Below, piece by piece: positions 47,773 to 63,826 of a stretch of 64,000 bases of DNA. The position numbers were made by a program, and so were the translations under genes. Each line of letters opens with the position of its first letter. Position 1 is the stretch's first letter. The stretch comes from Myxococcales bacterium (GTDB lineage Bacteria; Myxococcota_A; Polyangia; Polyangiales; Polyangiaceae), in contig JAJZQG010000001.1 in the NCBI GenBank assembly GCA_021847645.1, forward strand, positions 1 to 64,000. The letters run 5' to 3'. Under the pieces are notes generated by a model. The model ran no database searches and was not told where the DNA came from. It saw only the letters and a program-made list of their open reading frames with translations.

Positions 47773-47848
47773 GTGCAGGAACCTCCGCTGTCCTTCCTAC
47801 CAAGAGGAGCGGGGCGCTGTCCACGACCAGCTTCGCGGCGCAGGGCGA

Positions 47849-48553
47849 TCAGGACGCCGGGCCCGAACGCCGTCGCTCTTTCGCTTCCACCGCATCGACG
47901 AACAGCCGGCCGTATTGGACCGCGCTGACGACCGAAAACACCAGAGACAAGTAGACCAACGCGCGCCCGACCCGGACCAGGTCGACCATGCCGAAGTCCA
48001 CGATGCCGAAGTCGATGTGGTACGGATAGCCGAGGATGAGGCAGATGATGCCGACCATCTGGAGCGCGGTCTTCGATTTGCCTTCTTGCCCCGCGGCGAT
48101 CACGATGCCTTCGCTCGATGCGATTCCCCGCAGCGCGGTCACCGTGAGCTCGCGGCCAATCAGGATCACCACCAGCCACGCCGGCACCCTGCCCATCGTC
48201 ACCAGCCAGACCAGCGTTGCCATCACGATCAGCTTGTCCGCAAGCGGATCGAGGAACTTGCCCAGCACGCTCACCAGCCCCCGCTTGCGCGCCAGATAGC
48301 CGTCGAGAAAGTCCGTGATCGCCGCGCCCGTGTACACGAGCGACGCCAGAAAGCAGTCGAAGGGGCTTCCGCGATACAGCAGCCAGAGCACCACCGGAAT
48401 CACCACGACGCGAAGCATCGTGAGCATGTTCGGCAGGTTGACCGCGTCGTCGCGCAGCGACCTGCGGCGGAACGCGCGGCGGGAACGACGCGACACCGGC
48501 GCCGAGACGTCGCCGGAGGCCTCGAAGGGGGAACCGTTGGGGTGGCCGCTCAC
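47849..48553 (-). CDS. pgsA: CDP-diacylglycerol-glycerol-3-phosphate phosphatidyltransferase
   Basis: About 234 residues, an inner-membrane CDP-alcohol phosphotransferase that makes phosphatidylglycerol phosphate. The diagnostic motif D-x2-D-G-x2-A-R-x8-G-x3-D-x3-D is complete: DFLDGYLARKR then GKFLDPLADK. Six hydrophobic segments follow the usual pattern. The GTG at 48553 adds about 40 Arg/Ser-rich residues before the first helix; a shorter start at MLTMLR (48429) is possible. Upstream on the same strand lies a polytopic membrane protein. The rest of the long frame upstream is not coding. Confidence 0.9.
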   Translation of the reverse strand: MSGHPNGSPFEASGDVSAPVSRRSRRAFRRRSLRDDAVNLPNMLTMLRVVVIPVVLWLLYRGSPFDCFLASLVYTGAAITDFLDGYLARKRGLVSVLGKFLDPLADKLIVMATLVWLVTMGRVPAWLVVILIGRELTVTALRGIASSEGIVIAAGQEGKSKTALQMVGIICLILGYPYHIDFGIVDFGMVDLVRVGRALVYLSLVFSVVSAVQYGRLFVDAVEAKERRRSGPAS

Positions 48554-48644
48554 GCCGGATGTTGTACCTCGACCACCGAGAGCCTGCCCACTACGAATCC
48601 GTCCTTGGGCCGGACGCGGGGCCTGGCCGTCGAGATGGCCCGGG

Positions 48645-50612
48645 CTAGGTCGACGTTCGCACGGGGATGGCCTCGACGCCGACTTGCGGCTCGGGCTTGC
48701 GGAAGAAGGCCAGCACGAAAGCGATCGTCCAGGCCACGTACAGCGCCGAGATCGCCACGTACTTGTCGTCGATGAAGTAGAACTGGACCGTGAGAAGCTG
48801 GCTGGCTCCTCCGAGTCCGATGATCGCGATCTCCATGCTGCCCTTGGACCTGGCGAACTCGAGCAGCGGGCCGTGGTTGTACCAGTACAACAGGCCAACG
48901 CCGCCGACGGCGATTGCCAGGGCCACCAGCTCGTTGAAGCCGGCCCGCGTCGACAGCAGCTTGAAGGCCACGAACATGAACACGCCGAAGAACACGGCCA
49001 GCAGCGGCCATTCCATCTGACGTTTCGCCTTGGTCAGCAACGCCCCCAGGATCCAGATGGAGAAGTAGTAGCAGGTGGTCTCGACCGCTCCGATGATCAT
49101 CAGCAGCGACAACCCCATCCCGATCCACAGCGACTTCACTTCGCGAAGAGTCCAGATCAGCAGGGCCGCGAACACCGCCAGGATCGCGTACTGCAAGGGC
49201 TTGAGCTTCTCGCCCCGCGCCTTGCGTGCGTCCTTCCACCGCTCGAACGGATCGAGCAGACGGTTGTCGCGCGTGTACTTCATGCGGCCTTCCGGCGAGC
49301 TCTTGAGCACCGTCTCGAGGCCCATGTTGTTCGTCAGCGCCGTGTTCTTGTGCACGAAGATGTGGTGCGTGAACTCCTTCCACGCCTGGAAGCCGTCTGC
49401 GACGTGCAGGCTGATCGGGAACAGAACCGCGGCGGCCACGAGCCCGCCGGCGACGAAACGGAGGTGGCGCTTGTCGAACCGGTGGTGCTTCCACAGATGC
49501 CAGGCCATGATGATCAGCGGTCCGGCCCACAGCAGCACGGGGAATACACGCAATCCGGCGGAGTAGGCCAGGGCAGCGCCCGCCCAGAAGAAGTAGCGCT
49601 TGCGCACCAGGCACGCCGAAAACACTGCCAGGAAGAACCAGTCCTGACGCAGGAACGCACCGCCCGTCCAGTAGAACGGCGCGGGCTCCTGCGTTCCCCA
49701 GAAGATCACCGCGACCACCGCTGGCCTCCAGCCGAACGCCCAGCCGATCGCGATGAACAGTAAGGCCGTCAGCACCACGTCGATCACCGACAAGAACTTG
49801 AAGTACCCATCGCTCGCCGGCGCCAGAATCGACAGGTAGTGCCCCGCTATCGTCCAGATGGGCGGCGGGTTGTACCCGTGGTCCTTCTGCATGTCGTTCC
49901 AGTACTGCCGGCCCGAGACCTTGCGGAAGAACACCAGGTCGCGCTTGAAGTCCTCCCAGCGTTCGGGCGTGAAGTGGCTCTTGCACTGCTCCGGATGCTC
50001 GAGCACCTGCTTGGTCGGCATCAGCAGGTCGACCCGAAGGTCGCGCATCTTGCGGCGCTTGGCGTCCTTCTCGTTGCCCGTCTCGGCGTCGGCGATCGCC
50101 GAGCAGATGTAGATGCGCTCGTAGCTGAGCTCCTTGGCGTACTTGGAGCCCATGTAGTAGTGGAACAGCTCCCAGCGGTGGTAGTAGCCCTTGTACGAGA
50201 GGTGAAAGAACAAGAAGAAGAGCAGGATCGCGGCCAGCGCGAGAACGCCGCCGATCAGTTGCTTGGTCCGCTCCTTGAGCACGCCGCCCGAGATGCCGTG
50301 CACCCCGAGCGCGAACAGCCCCGCCGCCCCCGCGAACACCGCGAAGATCGGCACCGCCGTCTGCGTCAACGGCGCGAACATCTTGTACGAGCTGCCCAGG
50401 CTCGCTCCCGCCGCGAGCAACACGCCCACCACCGCCAGCACACCCGGCGTCCAGCGCAATAGCTTCCTGCGCGTTTCCGAAGTCACGAAGCGCGCCTGCG
50501 CCTCGAGGTAGATGAACACGCACGCCACGATCGCCAGGCCGGCCTTGATGCCGCTGAGCCAGTTCTGATTCGTCACCGCCTCGAGCGCGGCGGTCAGCTT
50601 CGTCACATCCAT
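48645..50612 (-). CDS. Large polytopic membrane protein, unknown
   Basis: A 655-residue protein with about twelve to fourteen hydrophobic segments from the ATG at 50612 (MDVTKLTAALEAV). A long soluble loop (about 140-240) contains FHYYMGSKYAKELSYERIYICSA and KKDHGYNPPP-like segments; TRDNRLLDPFERWKDARKAR is another cytoplasmic-looking loop. The arrangement recalls GT-C-type membrane proteins (WAFGWRPAVVAVIFWG, FYWTGGAFLRQDWFF), but I cannot see the acidic catalytic motif clearly. It is likely conserved in related Myxococcota. First gene of the minus-strand run that includes pgsA. Confidence 0.72.
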   Translation of the reverse strand: MDVTKLTAALEAVTNQNWLSGIKAGLAIVACVFIYLEAQARFVTSETRRKLLRWTPGVLAVVGVLLAAGASLGSSYKMFAPLTQTAVPIFAVFAGAAGLFALGVHGISGGVLKERTKQLIGGVLALAAILLFFLFFHLSYKGYYHRWELFHYYMGSKYAKELSYERIYICSAIADAETGNEKDAKRRKMRDLRVDLLMPTKQVLEHPEQCKSHFTPERWEDFKRDLVFFRKVSGRQYWNDMQKDHGYNPPPIWTIAGHYLSILAPASDGYFKFLSVIDVVLTALLFIAIGWAFGWRPAVVAVIFWGTQEPAPFYWTGGAFLRQDWFFLAVFSACLVRKRYFFWAGAALAYSAGLRVFPVLLWAGPLIIMAWHLWKHHRFDKRHLRFVAGGLVAAAVLFPISLHVADGFQAWKEFTHHIFVHKNTALTNNMGLETVLKSSPEGRMKYTRDNRLLDPFERWKDARKARGEKLKPLQYAILAVFAALLIWTLREVKSLWIGMGLSLLMIIGAVETTCYYFSIWILGALLTKAKRQMEWPLLAVFFGVFMFVAFKLLSTRAGFNELVALAIAVGGVGLLYWYNHGPLLEFARSKGSMEIAIIGLGGASQLLTVQFYFIDDKYVAISALYVAWTIAFVLAFFRKPEPQVGVEAIPVRTST

Positions 50613-50823
50613 TCGCTGGTGGCTCCGTAAGGTCGGCACACCATAGCGCGACTCGCCGCGGATGTGTGCCCTTCGCGTCATCCGCCGCGCGCCCGACCCG
50701 CGCCCCCACGGCGCCCGCCCTTCGTCGTTTTCTTGCCCGATGCGCCTCGGCCTGGAACAACTCGGGCAGTCCACCCGTCGGCCCCCTTGCCGTCGCGCCG
50801 GCGACAACCTGCGAACACCAGCC

Positions 50824-52521
50824 ATGAGAGCTCCCCTCCCGCTGCCCCGGCTTCACCAAGGCTCTCGCACTGCCGGCATGCTCCCACGGCAGGTCCTCGG
50901 GCCTCTGCTCGCGGGCATGCTGTGCTCCACCTCCGCCTGCTGCTCGCGCCACCGAACCGCCGACACCGGCGCGTCCTCGAGTCCCCCGGCCTCCGGCGTC
51001 TCCCCCACCGATCCCGCCGCGGCATCCGCCGACGAAAACGGAACGCCCGTCTACGAGGAGGGCGCCAAAGCCCCCCGGGTCGCGCTCGGAGGCGGCAAGG
51101 CCGCGCACGAGCTGCCCACCTTGCCCGGATCCCACGGGCACATCGGCGCGATCGGTTGGGAAGTCCCCGTCCACAAGTCCGCCGATCCGTTGTCGCCCGT
51201 GCTCGGCTACCTGCGTGCCGGCGCCGTCATCTCCGCCAGCGACAAGCCCGTCGGCAACAAGGACTGCACCGGCGGTTGGTTCGCGGTCGCCCCCTTCGGC
51301 TTCGTCTGCGTCGCCCCGGGCGCCGCCACGACCGACCTGTCCAATGAAGTGCTGCGCGCCATCCCGCGAGGTCCGGATCTCGACGAGACCCTGCCGTACA
51401 TGTACGGCATCGCCCGGCATCCCGGGCCCATCTACGCGACCTTGCCCACGCGCGAGCAGGCCGCCGCCGCTGAACCTGGCCTCGACAAGCGCATCAAGGA
51501 CTGGCTCGACCTCGATGATCACAACGGCGCGTCCTTCCGCGCCGACTACTGGCTGCGCTGGAAGAACGAGCCGAACGTGCCGACACCCGCCCAACTCTGG
51601 GAGCAGCGCGCTAACCTCGACGTGCCCTGGTACCTGGCCGACGGGCGTGTCGCGCCGGGCAACCTCTCCGGCCTCGTCAAGGACAAGAACGCCGTCGTCG
51701 TCGGACAGATGAAACGCCACAACGGCTTCGGCTTCCTCGATACCGCCGTCTTCGAGGGACGACGCTACGCCATCTCGACTGACCTGCTCGTGCTGCCCGT
51801 CGATCGCCTGCGCCCCATCGAGGGCTCCTCGTTCCACGGCTACGAGATTCCCAAGGACATCGATTTCCCCTTCGCCATCGTGCGCGCCCGCACCGCCTAC
51901 GCGTACGCCATGGAGAAGGGCAAGCTCGTGAAGAAAAAGCAGCTGCAGCGTCGCGAGGCCATCAAGCTCACCGGCAAGCAGAACTTCTTTCACGGTGTGC
52001 TGCATTTCGAAACCGCCGATGGCCTGTGGCTCGCCGACCGCGAAGTGTCACGGCTCGACCCCGCCAAGCGCATGCCCGCGTGGGGCAAGAACGGCGAGCG
52101 CTGGATTGACGTCAACATCACCAAGCAGGTCCTGGTGGCCTACGAAGGAACTCAGGCCGTGTTCGCGACCCTCGTGTCCACCGGCGAAGCGGGGCTCGGC
52201 GATCCGGAGAAGACCAAGTCGACCAAGCGCGGCATCTTCCGCATCGACCGCAAGTACATCAGCACCACCATGGACTCCGACGTCGTCGGCGAGGAGTTCG
52301 AGCTTCGCGACATCCCGTACGTGCAGTACTTCGAAGGCGGATACGCCCTGCACGCCGCGTACTGGCACGACGACTTCGGTACCCCGCGGAGCCACGGGTG
52401 CATCAATCTTTCGCCGGAGGACGCCAGGCGGCTGTTCTTCTGGACCGAGCCCAAGCTGCCGCCAGGCTGGCACTCGGTGCGTCGCCCGCTCACGGGATCG
52501 GTTGTGTTCGTGCACCCGTAG
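50824..52521 (+). CDS. Exported L,D-transpeptidase (YkuD domain)
   Basis: About 565 residues; the ATG at 50824 or the one at 50878, both just before a signal segment (MLPRQVLGPLLAGMLC), are possible, and the long upstream frame is not coding. The C-terminal YkuD domain has GIFRIDRKYIS, HAAYWHDDFG and the catalytic SHGCINLSP with its nucleophilic Cys and His. Such enzymes make 3-3 crosslinks in peptidoglycan or attach proteins to it. The preceding about 350 residues include an SH3-like start (WEVPVHKSADP) and an unrecognised domain. A lipobox-like TSAC suggests lipid anchoring. Confidence 0.85.
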   Translation: MRAPLPLPRLHQGSRTAGMLPRQVLGPLLAGMLCSTSACCSRHRTADTGASSSPPASGVSPTDPAAASADENGTPVYEEGAKAPRVALGGGKAAHELPTLPGSHGHIGAIGWEVPVHKSADPLSPVLGYLRAGAVISASDKPVGNKDCTGGWFAVAPFGFVCVAPGAATTDLSNEVLRAIPRGPDLDETLPYMYGIARHPGPIYATLPTREQAAAAEPGLDKRIKDWLDLDDHNGASFRADYWLRWKNEPNVPTPAQLWEQRANLDVPWYLADGRVAPGNLSGLVKDKNAVVVGQMKRHNGFGFLDTAVFEGRRYAISTDLLVLPVDRLRPIEGSSFHGYEIPKDIDFPFAIVRARTAYAYAMEKGKLVKKKQLQRREAIKLTGKQNFFHGVLHFETADGLWLADREVSRLDPAKRMPAWGKNGERWIDVNITKQVLVAYEGTQAVFATLVSTGEAGLGDPEKTKSTKRGIFRIDRKYISTTMDSDVVGEEFELRDIPYVQYFEGGYALHAAYWHDDFGTPRSHGCINLSPEDARRLFFWTEPKLPPGWHSVRRPLTGSVVFVHP

Positions 52522-52525
52522 GCGC

Positions 52526-53014
52526 TTAGGGACAGCTCGCGCCCACGGCGGCTGCCACCAGCGTGCGGTCCACCCGCAGCGGCTTGCCGTCCGCATCCAG
52601 CGCCACCGCGTCCGCGTCGTCATGGAGCTCCACGCGCAACGTGTGGCTCCCGGACGGCTCGGCCAGCAGGCCGAACGGCACGTCGGTCACCAGCGACGCC
52701 GTCTCGATCAGCCGCTGCCCGTCGACGTACATGACGGCATAGCCGCACTGCGGGTACACGCCGCACACGCCCGGCGGCCGGAGCGACCAGTTGGCCACGG
52801 CGATGCGGATGCGCGCCGTGACCGGGTCTCCCTCGTGCAGCACGACGCACCCGCCCTCGGTCGGATCTTCCACCGAAAGCGCCGGCGGACCCGAGGGCGT
52901 GAGCGCGCTCGAGGTCGTCGTGCCACTGGAACACCCGGCGATCGCCGGCAACCCGCATGCGAGAACCGGGGCGGCCAATAGCCCCGCTCGAAGAACCCAC
53001 GCCCGTGGCGTCAT
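52526..53014 (-). CDS. Small lipoprotein downstream of the phosphorylase
   Basis: A 162-residue lipoprotein. The ATG at 53014 gives a signal peptide (MTPRAWVLRAGLLAAPVLAC) ending in the lipobox AIAGC; the longer frame upstream overlaps the phosphorylase gene and was discarded. The mature part has a Ser/Thr linker and a beta-rich domain with VLHEGDPVTARIRIAVANW and SGSHTLRVELHDDADAV, resembling an Ig-like or carbohydrate-contact fold. It starts 14 bp after the phosphorylase stop on the same strand, so the two are probably one transcript. Confidence 0.75.
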   Translation of the reverse strand: MTPRAWVLRAGLLAAPVLACGLPAIAGCSSGTTTSSALTPSGPPALSVEDPTEGGCVVLHEGDPVTARIRIAVANWSLRPPGVCGVYPQCGYAVMYVDGQRLIETASLVTDVPFGLLAEPSGSHTLRVELHDDADAVALDADGKPLRVDRTLVAAAVGASCP

Positions 53015-53028
53015 GTGCACGCTTCTCC

Positions 53029-55584
53029 CTACGCCCAGTGGATCAGGGCCATGTCGAACTCGTGCACCATCGAGCCGTGCACCGGCAGCACGCGTAGCGC
53101 GTACGCATGGGAGCCGCTCTCGTGCGACACCACGGTCCCCGAGAATCGGTAGCGCCCATGACCCAGATCCGCAGAGCACTCCATCGGAGCTACCTCGCCC
53201 TTGAGCAGCTCCTGTCCACCCTCCAGGTGGCCGTGATACAGCTGCACACGCACGTCCTCAGGCTTGAGCTCTCCGAGGTGAACGTCGGACTCCACGTGCA
53301 GCGGCACGCCGACCGGCACCTCCGTGCCGCCCTTCTCGATCACCGAGTCCACCCGCACCTGGCCCCAGGCGTCACGCACCCGCTTCTTCCACTCCGTGAG
53401 CTCTCGGGCACCGCCTAGATTGTCAGCCATCAGGCCGTGGCGACGCTTGATCGCGGGCACGTACACGTCTTCGACGTACTCACGCATCATCCGCGCTGCG
53501 TTGAAGGCCGGCGCAATGGAGGCGATGCTGCTCTTCATCATGGCAACCCACCGGCGTGGAATGCGGTCGAGACCGCGATCGTAGAACAGCGGAACGATCT
53601 CGTTCTCCAGCAGTTGATAGAGCGAGTGGGCCTCGATGTTGTCACCGTGCTCGGTGTCCTTGTACTCCTCACCGCGCCCGATCGCCCAGCCGACGTCCGG
53701 CTTCCATGCCTCGCACCACCAGCCGTCGAGCACACTCACGTTCAACACGCCGTTGAGCGCTACCTTCATCCCGCTCGTACCCGACGCCTCCATCGGACGC
53801 CTCGGGGTGTTGAGCCAGATGTCGACGCCGGACACGAGGCGCCTGGCAATGCCCATGTCGTAGTCCTCGATGAACACGATCTTGCCGCGGAATTGTGGCA
53901 GGTGCGACGCGTGGACGATCTGGCGAATCAAGTCCTTGCCCTTCTCGTCGTGCGGGTGGGCCTTGCCGGCGAACACGAACTGCACCGGACGGTCCTTGTC
54001 GCACAGCAGCCGCTCGAGCCTCGCATGGTCGCGGAACAGCAGGGTCGCGCGCTTGTAGGTCGCGAACCTGCGTGCAAAGCCGATGGTCAGCGCCTCTGGA
54101 TCGAGTACCTCCCGCGCATACTGGATCTCGTCGCGGCTCGCTCCCTTGCGCTCGTTGGACTTGACCAGCTGCTGACGGCAGAACTGCACCAGGCGCATCC
54201 GCCGACGCTGGTGCGCCAGCCACAGCTCCGAATCCGGGATGCGCCCGAATCGTTCCCACATCTCGTTGTCGTCGCCCTCGTCGCGCCAGCGCGGGCCGAG
54301 ATAACGCGTCAGCAACGTGCTCAGCTCCGAGCACGTCCACGAGCCCGCGTGCACGCCGTTGGTCACGTGCCGAATCGGCACCTCGTGGATGGGAATGCCC
54401 GCCCACAGATCCGACCACATCTTTCGCGACACGCTGCCGTGCAGCTCGCTGACCGCGTTGTGCCAGCCCGAGAGCAGGATCGCCAACACCGGCATCGAGA
54501 ACTTCACATAGGGATCCGTGACCGAGTTCCTCCCCAACGCGAGAAGCTCGTCGGTCGACAACCCCGTCTCGTCGCGGAACACCTCCAGGTAACGGGCCGC
54601 GAGCGACATGTCGAACTGGTCCAGCCCCGCAGGCACCGGCGTGTGCGTCGTGAACACGTTGCCAGCAGCACACGCCTCCCGCGCCACCGGGAACGAGACG
54701 TGGTGGTCGCGGATCGTGCGGATGATCCTCTCGATCGCCAGGAACGCCGAGTGTCCCTCGTTCATGTGGCAGAGCGTCGGCGACAGCCCGAGCGCGGCCA
54801 GCAGACGAATTCCCCCGACGCCCAGCAGGATCTCCTGGCGCACGCGGTGGTCGTTGTCACCCCCGTACAACGCATTGGTGATCTTCCGATCTTCGGGCGA
54901 GTTGTCCGCGATGTTGCTGTCCAGCAGGTACAACGACACCCGCCCGACCTGGACCTTCCAGGCCTGCACGCGCACCCGACGGCCGGGGTAGGGAACCTCG
55001 ATGAACAGGCGATTGCCGCTGCCGTCCATCACCGGCGTCACCGGCAGGTCCGGCCAGTCGTTGAGCGGGTAACGCTCCATCTGCCAGCCGTCCTCGTTGA
55101 GAACCTGGCGGAAGTAGCCTTCCGAGTACGCGATGCCGACCCCGACCATCGGGATGCACAGGTCGCTCGCCGTCTTGAGCGTGTCGCCGGCCAGCACGCC
55201 CAGACCCCCCGAGTACACCGGCACGCACTCGTGCAAGCCGAACTCCATCGAGAAGTACGCCACCAGCTCGTCCTTCATGTCCGCGTGCGCCGTGCCGAAC
55301 CAGCCGTCGCGGGACATGTAGCGCTCGAAAGCGTTGTACTGCGCCTCGAGCTGGGCCAGGTACGCATCGTCCTTGGCGAACTCGTCGAGAAGAGGCTGCG
55401 GCAGGCGCGCGAGCAGCGAGACCGGGTTCTGGTGAAGGCTCTCCCACAGGTTCGGGTCCAGCTGCTCGAACAGCTCGCGAGCATCGTGGTTCCACGTCCA
55501 CCACAGGTTGTAGGCGAGCGTGCGCAGACGCTCGAGGGCGGGGGGAAGACTCGGGACGACATTGAATCGGCGCAGCTTGAGCAT
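53029..55584 (-). CDS. glgP: Alpha-glucan (glycogen/maltodextrin) phosphorylase, DUF3417 type
   Basis: An 851-residue PLP-dependent enzyme that releases glucose-1-phosphate from alpha-glucans. The DUF3417 N-terminus (LAYNLWWTWNHDARELFEQL) is typical of the short archaeal/bacterial form; the phosphorylase core includes YSGGLGVLAGD, HMNEGHSAFLAIERI, RFATYKRATLLF and the cofactor site SGTSGMKVALNGVLN, whose Lys binds PLP. A C-terminal beta domain follows. Glucose-1-phosphate is also the substrate of RfbF 37 kb away, but that link is only metabolic. A lipoprotein gene lies 14 bp downstream. Confidence 0.94.
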   Translation of the reverse strand: MLKLRRFNVVPSLPPALERLRTLAYNLWWTWNHDARELFEQLDPNLWESLHQNPVSLLARLPQPLLDEFAKDDAYLAQLEAQYNAFERYMSRDGWFGTAHADMKDELVAYFSMEFGLHECVPVYSGGLGVLAGDTLKTASDLCIPMVGVGIAYSEGYFRQVLNEDGWQMERYPLNDWPDLPVTPVMDGSGNRLFIEVPYPGRRVRVQAWKVQVGRVSLYLLDSNIADNSPEDRKITNALYGGDNDHRVRQEILLGVGGIRLLAALGLSPTLCHMNEGHSAFLAIERIIRTIRDHHVSFPVAREACAAGNVFTTHTPVPAGLDQFDMSLAARYLEVFRDETGLSTDELLALGRNSVTDPYVKFSMPVLAILLSGWHNAVSELHGSVSRKMWSDLWAGIPIHEVPIRHVTNGVHAGSWTCSELSTLLTRYLGPRWRDEGDDNEMWERFGRIPDSELWLAHQRRRMRLVQFCRQQLVKSNERKGASRDEIQYAREVLDPEALTIGFARRFATYKRATLLFRDHARLERLLCDKDRPVQFVFAGKAHPHDEKGKDLIRQIVHASHLPQFRGKIVFIEDYDMGIARRLVSGVDIWLNTPRRPMEASGTSGMKVALNGVLNVSVLDGWWCEAWKPDVGWAIGRGEEYKDTEHGDNIEAHSLYQLLENEIVPLFYDRGLDRIPRRWVAMMKSSIASIAPAFNAARMMREYVEDVYVPAIKRRHGLMADNLGGARELTEWKKRVRDAWGQVRVDSVIEKGGTEVPVGVPLHVESDVHLGELKPEDVRVQLYHGHLEGGQELLKGEVAPMECSADLGHGRYRFSGTVVSHESGSHAYALRVLPVHGSMVHEFDMALIHWA

Positions 55585-55752
55585 GGGCGCGGAGCATACT
55601 CAACGGCGCCGCACACGGAAGCAGAAGATGACGTGGGTCGGGTGCGCAAGAGCGTCGCGGGTTTGCCTCCGCGCGACGATGGCACAGCACGAACGGACGG
55701 CACGCGGCGTCTAGCCCCGAGCCTGCAAGAAAACGGCTGGGCGTTGCGTGCT

Positions 55753-59358
<3,606 letters not shown>

Positions 59359-59627
59359 GGGTTCACGCTGAGAAGCTACAGGGCGTTGCCCCTGCAGGCA
59401 CGCCATGTATCGTCATTCGATGCACCTTCCCGTACACGCACCGAACGTCGGCGGCAAGCCTGCTCCGGACACGAAACACACAAAATCTAGCCCAATTCCT
59501 GAACGCGCGCACCCGGGACGTTCGTGCTCCCACCCTTTTTGCCCCCTGCCCCGACCCGGCCCTTGACAGAACTCCGATTCGGACGCATCCGTGCCGCAAC
59601 CCTATCTACCAGAAGCGGTTTTTCGTC

Positions 59628-59972
59628 ATGCCCACCTACGAGTACGCGTGTACTGCTTGCGGACACCAATGGGAGCAGGAGCAACGTATCGTCGAGCCCG
59701 CCCTCGATACTTGTCCAGCCTGCCACCAGAAAACCGCCAAGCGCCTGGTGTCCGCCGGCAACTTCATCCTCAAGGGCGGCGGTTGGTACGCCGACCTCTA
59801 CTCCAAACCCAGCCGCTCGGGCTCGGGCAGCGACGGTTCCTCCGGCAGGTCTTCCGCGTCGTCCACCACCCGCGTGCAGTCGACCGCCACGGTCCAAACC
59901 TCCGCCTCCAGCTCCAGCGCTGCCTCTGCGCCCACCGCCAGCAACTCCTCCACGCCCTCTTCGACGTCCTGA
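59628..59972 (+). CDS. FmdB-family zinc-ribbon protein
   Basis: A 114-residue small zinc-ribbon protein. The first 50 residues are the FmdB domain: MPTYEYACTACGHQWE, then about 25 residues later CPACHQKTAKRLVSAG, a two-CxxC ribbon, ending in FILKGGGWYADLY. The rest is a Ser/Thr/Ala-rich, probably disordered tail. Members are associated with regulation of amide and formamide genes in a few bacteria, but most are of unknown role. Followed by a hypothetical gene and leuS on the same strand. The start is the standard MPxYEY for the family. Confidence 0.88.
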   Translation: MPTYEYACTACGHQWEQEQRIVEPALDTCPACHQKTAKRLVSAGNFILKGGGWYADLYSKPSRSGSGSDGSSGRSSASSTTRVQSTATVQTSASSSSAASAPTASNSSTPSSTS

Positions 59973-60036
59973 CCTACACGCGAGAAAGCGCACCATCGCA
60001 AAGGGACGGCAGCCGGTGCTAACGTAGGCCGTCCTC

Positions 60037-60642
60037 ATGAGCCCGAAGTCGCCCCCCGGCAAGCCCCGCAAAACACCCACCGTGAGCACCAAGGCGCCAC
60101 GACGAGACCCTCAACCGGCCCGAGCCGCTTCCTCCCCGGACATCACCGTGGAACGACGCCCCATGGGGCGCGATACCCTCCACGCGATCTGGGAGGACAT
60201 GCAGCATTCGTCCATCCCTCGTCCCCCGCTTGTCACCGTGGGCTACGACGAGGTGCCCGTCACCGACCCCAACGCGCCCAAGCCCGCCGCGGCTCGCGCG
60301 CCCATGCCCTCGGGACCCGAGATCACCATCTCGGAGACCCGGCCCGGCTTCAGCACGCTGATCGCCATCGAGGAAGCGCTCGGCGACGAGAAGCGCGAGT
60401 CCGAGCACCCCAAGCCATTCGCCGACGCCCAGGTGCTTGAGCTGTTCACGTTCGTCATCCTCGACAGCACCATCACCTCCGCTGCGTCGGAGGAAGAGAA
60501 GCGCGCGTTCGTGGCCGAGCGGCTCTGGCATCGGCTGCCCCAAGGAGGCGTGTCGACGATCCGACGCGTGGAGGTGCGGCCCGCGGACGGCGGCGCGCTG
60601 CTCATGCGGGTCTGGTGCGCCGTGCCCCGGCTCAAGCTCTGA
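60037..60642 (+). CDS. Hypothetical protein
   Basis: A 201-residue protein with no recognised domain. The first 40 residues are Pro/Lys/Arg-rich and look disordered, followed by a compact segment with DTLHAIWEDMQHS, then GFSTLIAIEEALGDEKR and a C-terminal alpha/beta part, VLELFTFVILDS and STIRRVEVRPADGGALLMRVW. No signal peptide or membrane helix. It lies 64 bp after the zinc-ribbon gene and 73 bp before leuS on the same strand, so may belong to their transcript. Confidence 0.65.
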   Translation: MSPKSPPGKPRKTPTVSTKAPRRDPQPARAASSPDITVERRPMGRDTLHAIWEDMQHSSIPRPPLVTVGYDEVPVTDPNAPKPAAARAPMPSGPEITISETRPGFSTLIAIEEALGDEKRESEHPKPFADAQVLELFTFVILDSTITSAASEEEKRAFVAERLWHRLPQGGVSTIRRVEVRPADGGALLMRVWCAVPRLKL

Positions 60643-60715
60643 CCGGCCCTTCCGGCCCAGTGCCCGGATCGAAGCAGCGAACGGCGTGGGTTCGTGCTAG
60701 ACACGCCCCGCCCCT

Positions 60716-63192
<2,477 letters not shown>

Positions 63193-63196
<4 letters not shown>

Positions 63197-63765
63197 GGCG
63201 CGCGACGCTGTCGCCGCGCTGGTATGTGCGCCTGGCTCGCCAGGCTGGCGCGTGGGCCGTGCTCGTCCTGCCCTCGTGCGGGTACCGTCCGGCCGCGGAC
63301 GTGACTGGGGCCGAGGCGCTGTGCGTGCGCACCACGACCACGCGTGTCGCGGACCCGGCGGCTGCGGCTGCTGCGGAATCCGGCGCCAGGCAAGCGCTAG
63401 CGCGCGCGGGACATCTGGGCGAGTGCGGCCGCGACCGACAGCTGGTCGTAGAGTTGGTGGGTTTGGAGGACGCGCCGGAAGGCATCGCGCGGTCTGAAGC
63501 TGGCCCCGAAGCGCGCGGCGAACGGGTGGTGGTGGCGGTTCGGGGGACCCTGTTGTCGGCCGACGGGCACACGCGCGAGCGAGACCTGGGCGTGATGACC
63601 ATCGGATCGACCTATGCGTACGCAGCAAGCTCTCCTGGCGAGCTCGAAGTGCGAGCCGCGGCGCGATCGGAAGCCGCATGGCGTGCGGGGCGTTCGATGG
63701 CAGAGCGGGCAATGGGCCAGCCCAGCCCCTCGGATCCACGCCCGTTGCAGCACGTCGAGCCGTGA
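63193..63765 (+). CDS. LptE-like outer-membrane assembly lipoprotein
   Basis: A 190-residue exported protein. The GTG at 63193 overlaps the leuS stop (GTGA). A short signal segment (WAVLVLPSCGYRPA) ends in SCGYRP, the lipobox plus Gly-Tyr that opens LptE proteins, and lptE often follows leuS in proteobacteria. LptE is the lipoprotein plug of LptD, which inserts lipopolysaccharide into the outer membrane. The rest has low sequence signal (VVVAVRGTLLSADGHTRERDLG), consistent with this fast-evolving family. The call relies on position and the lipobox rather than on the core. Confidence 0.62.
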
Positions 63766-63826
63766 ATTCCGCCAGATCCAGACGACCGTTGGCCCCGGTG
63801 CGAGAGGATGCTACTTTCCCTCCGAC

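Noticed and set aside
48550-52005. A 1151-codon minus-strand open frame
   Set aside because: It lies across the L,D-transpeptidase and the polytopic membrane-protein genes in the wrong frames, and its Gly/Arg-rich composition has no motif.
59563-59591. TTGACA upstream of the FmdB-type gene as a promoter
   Set aside because: The hexamer at the expected -10 distance (CATCCG) matches the consensus at only two of six positions.
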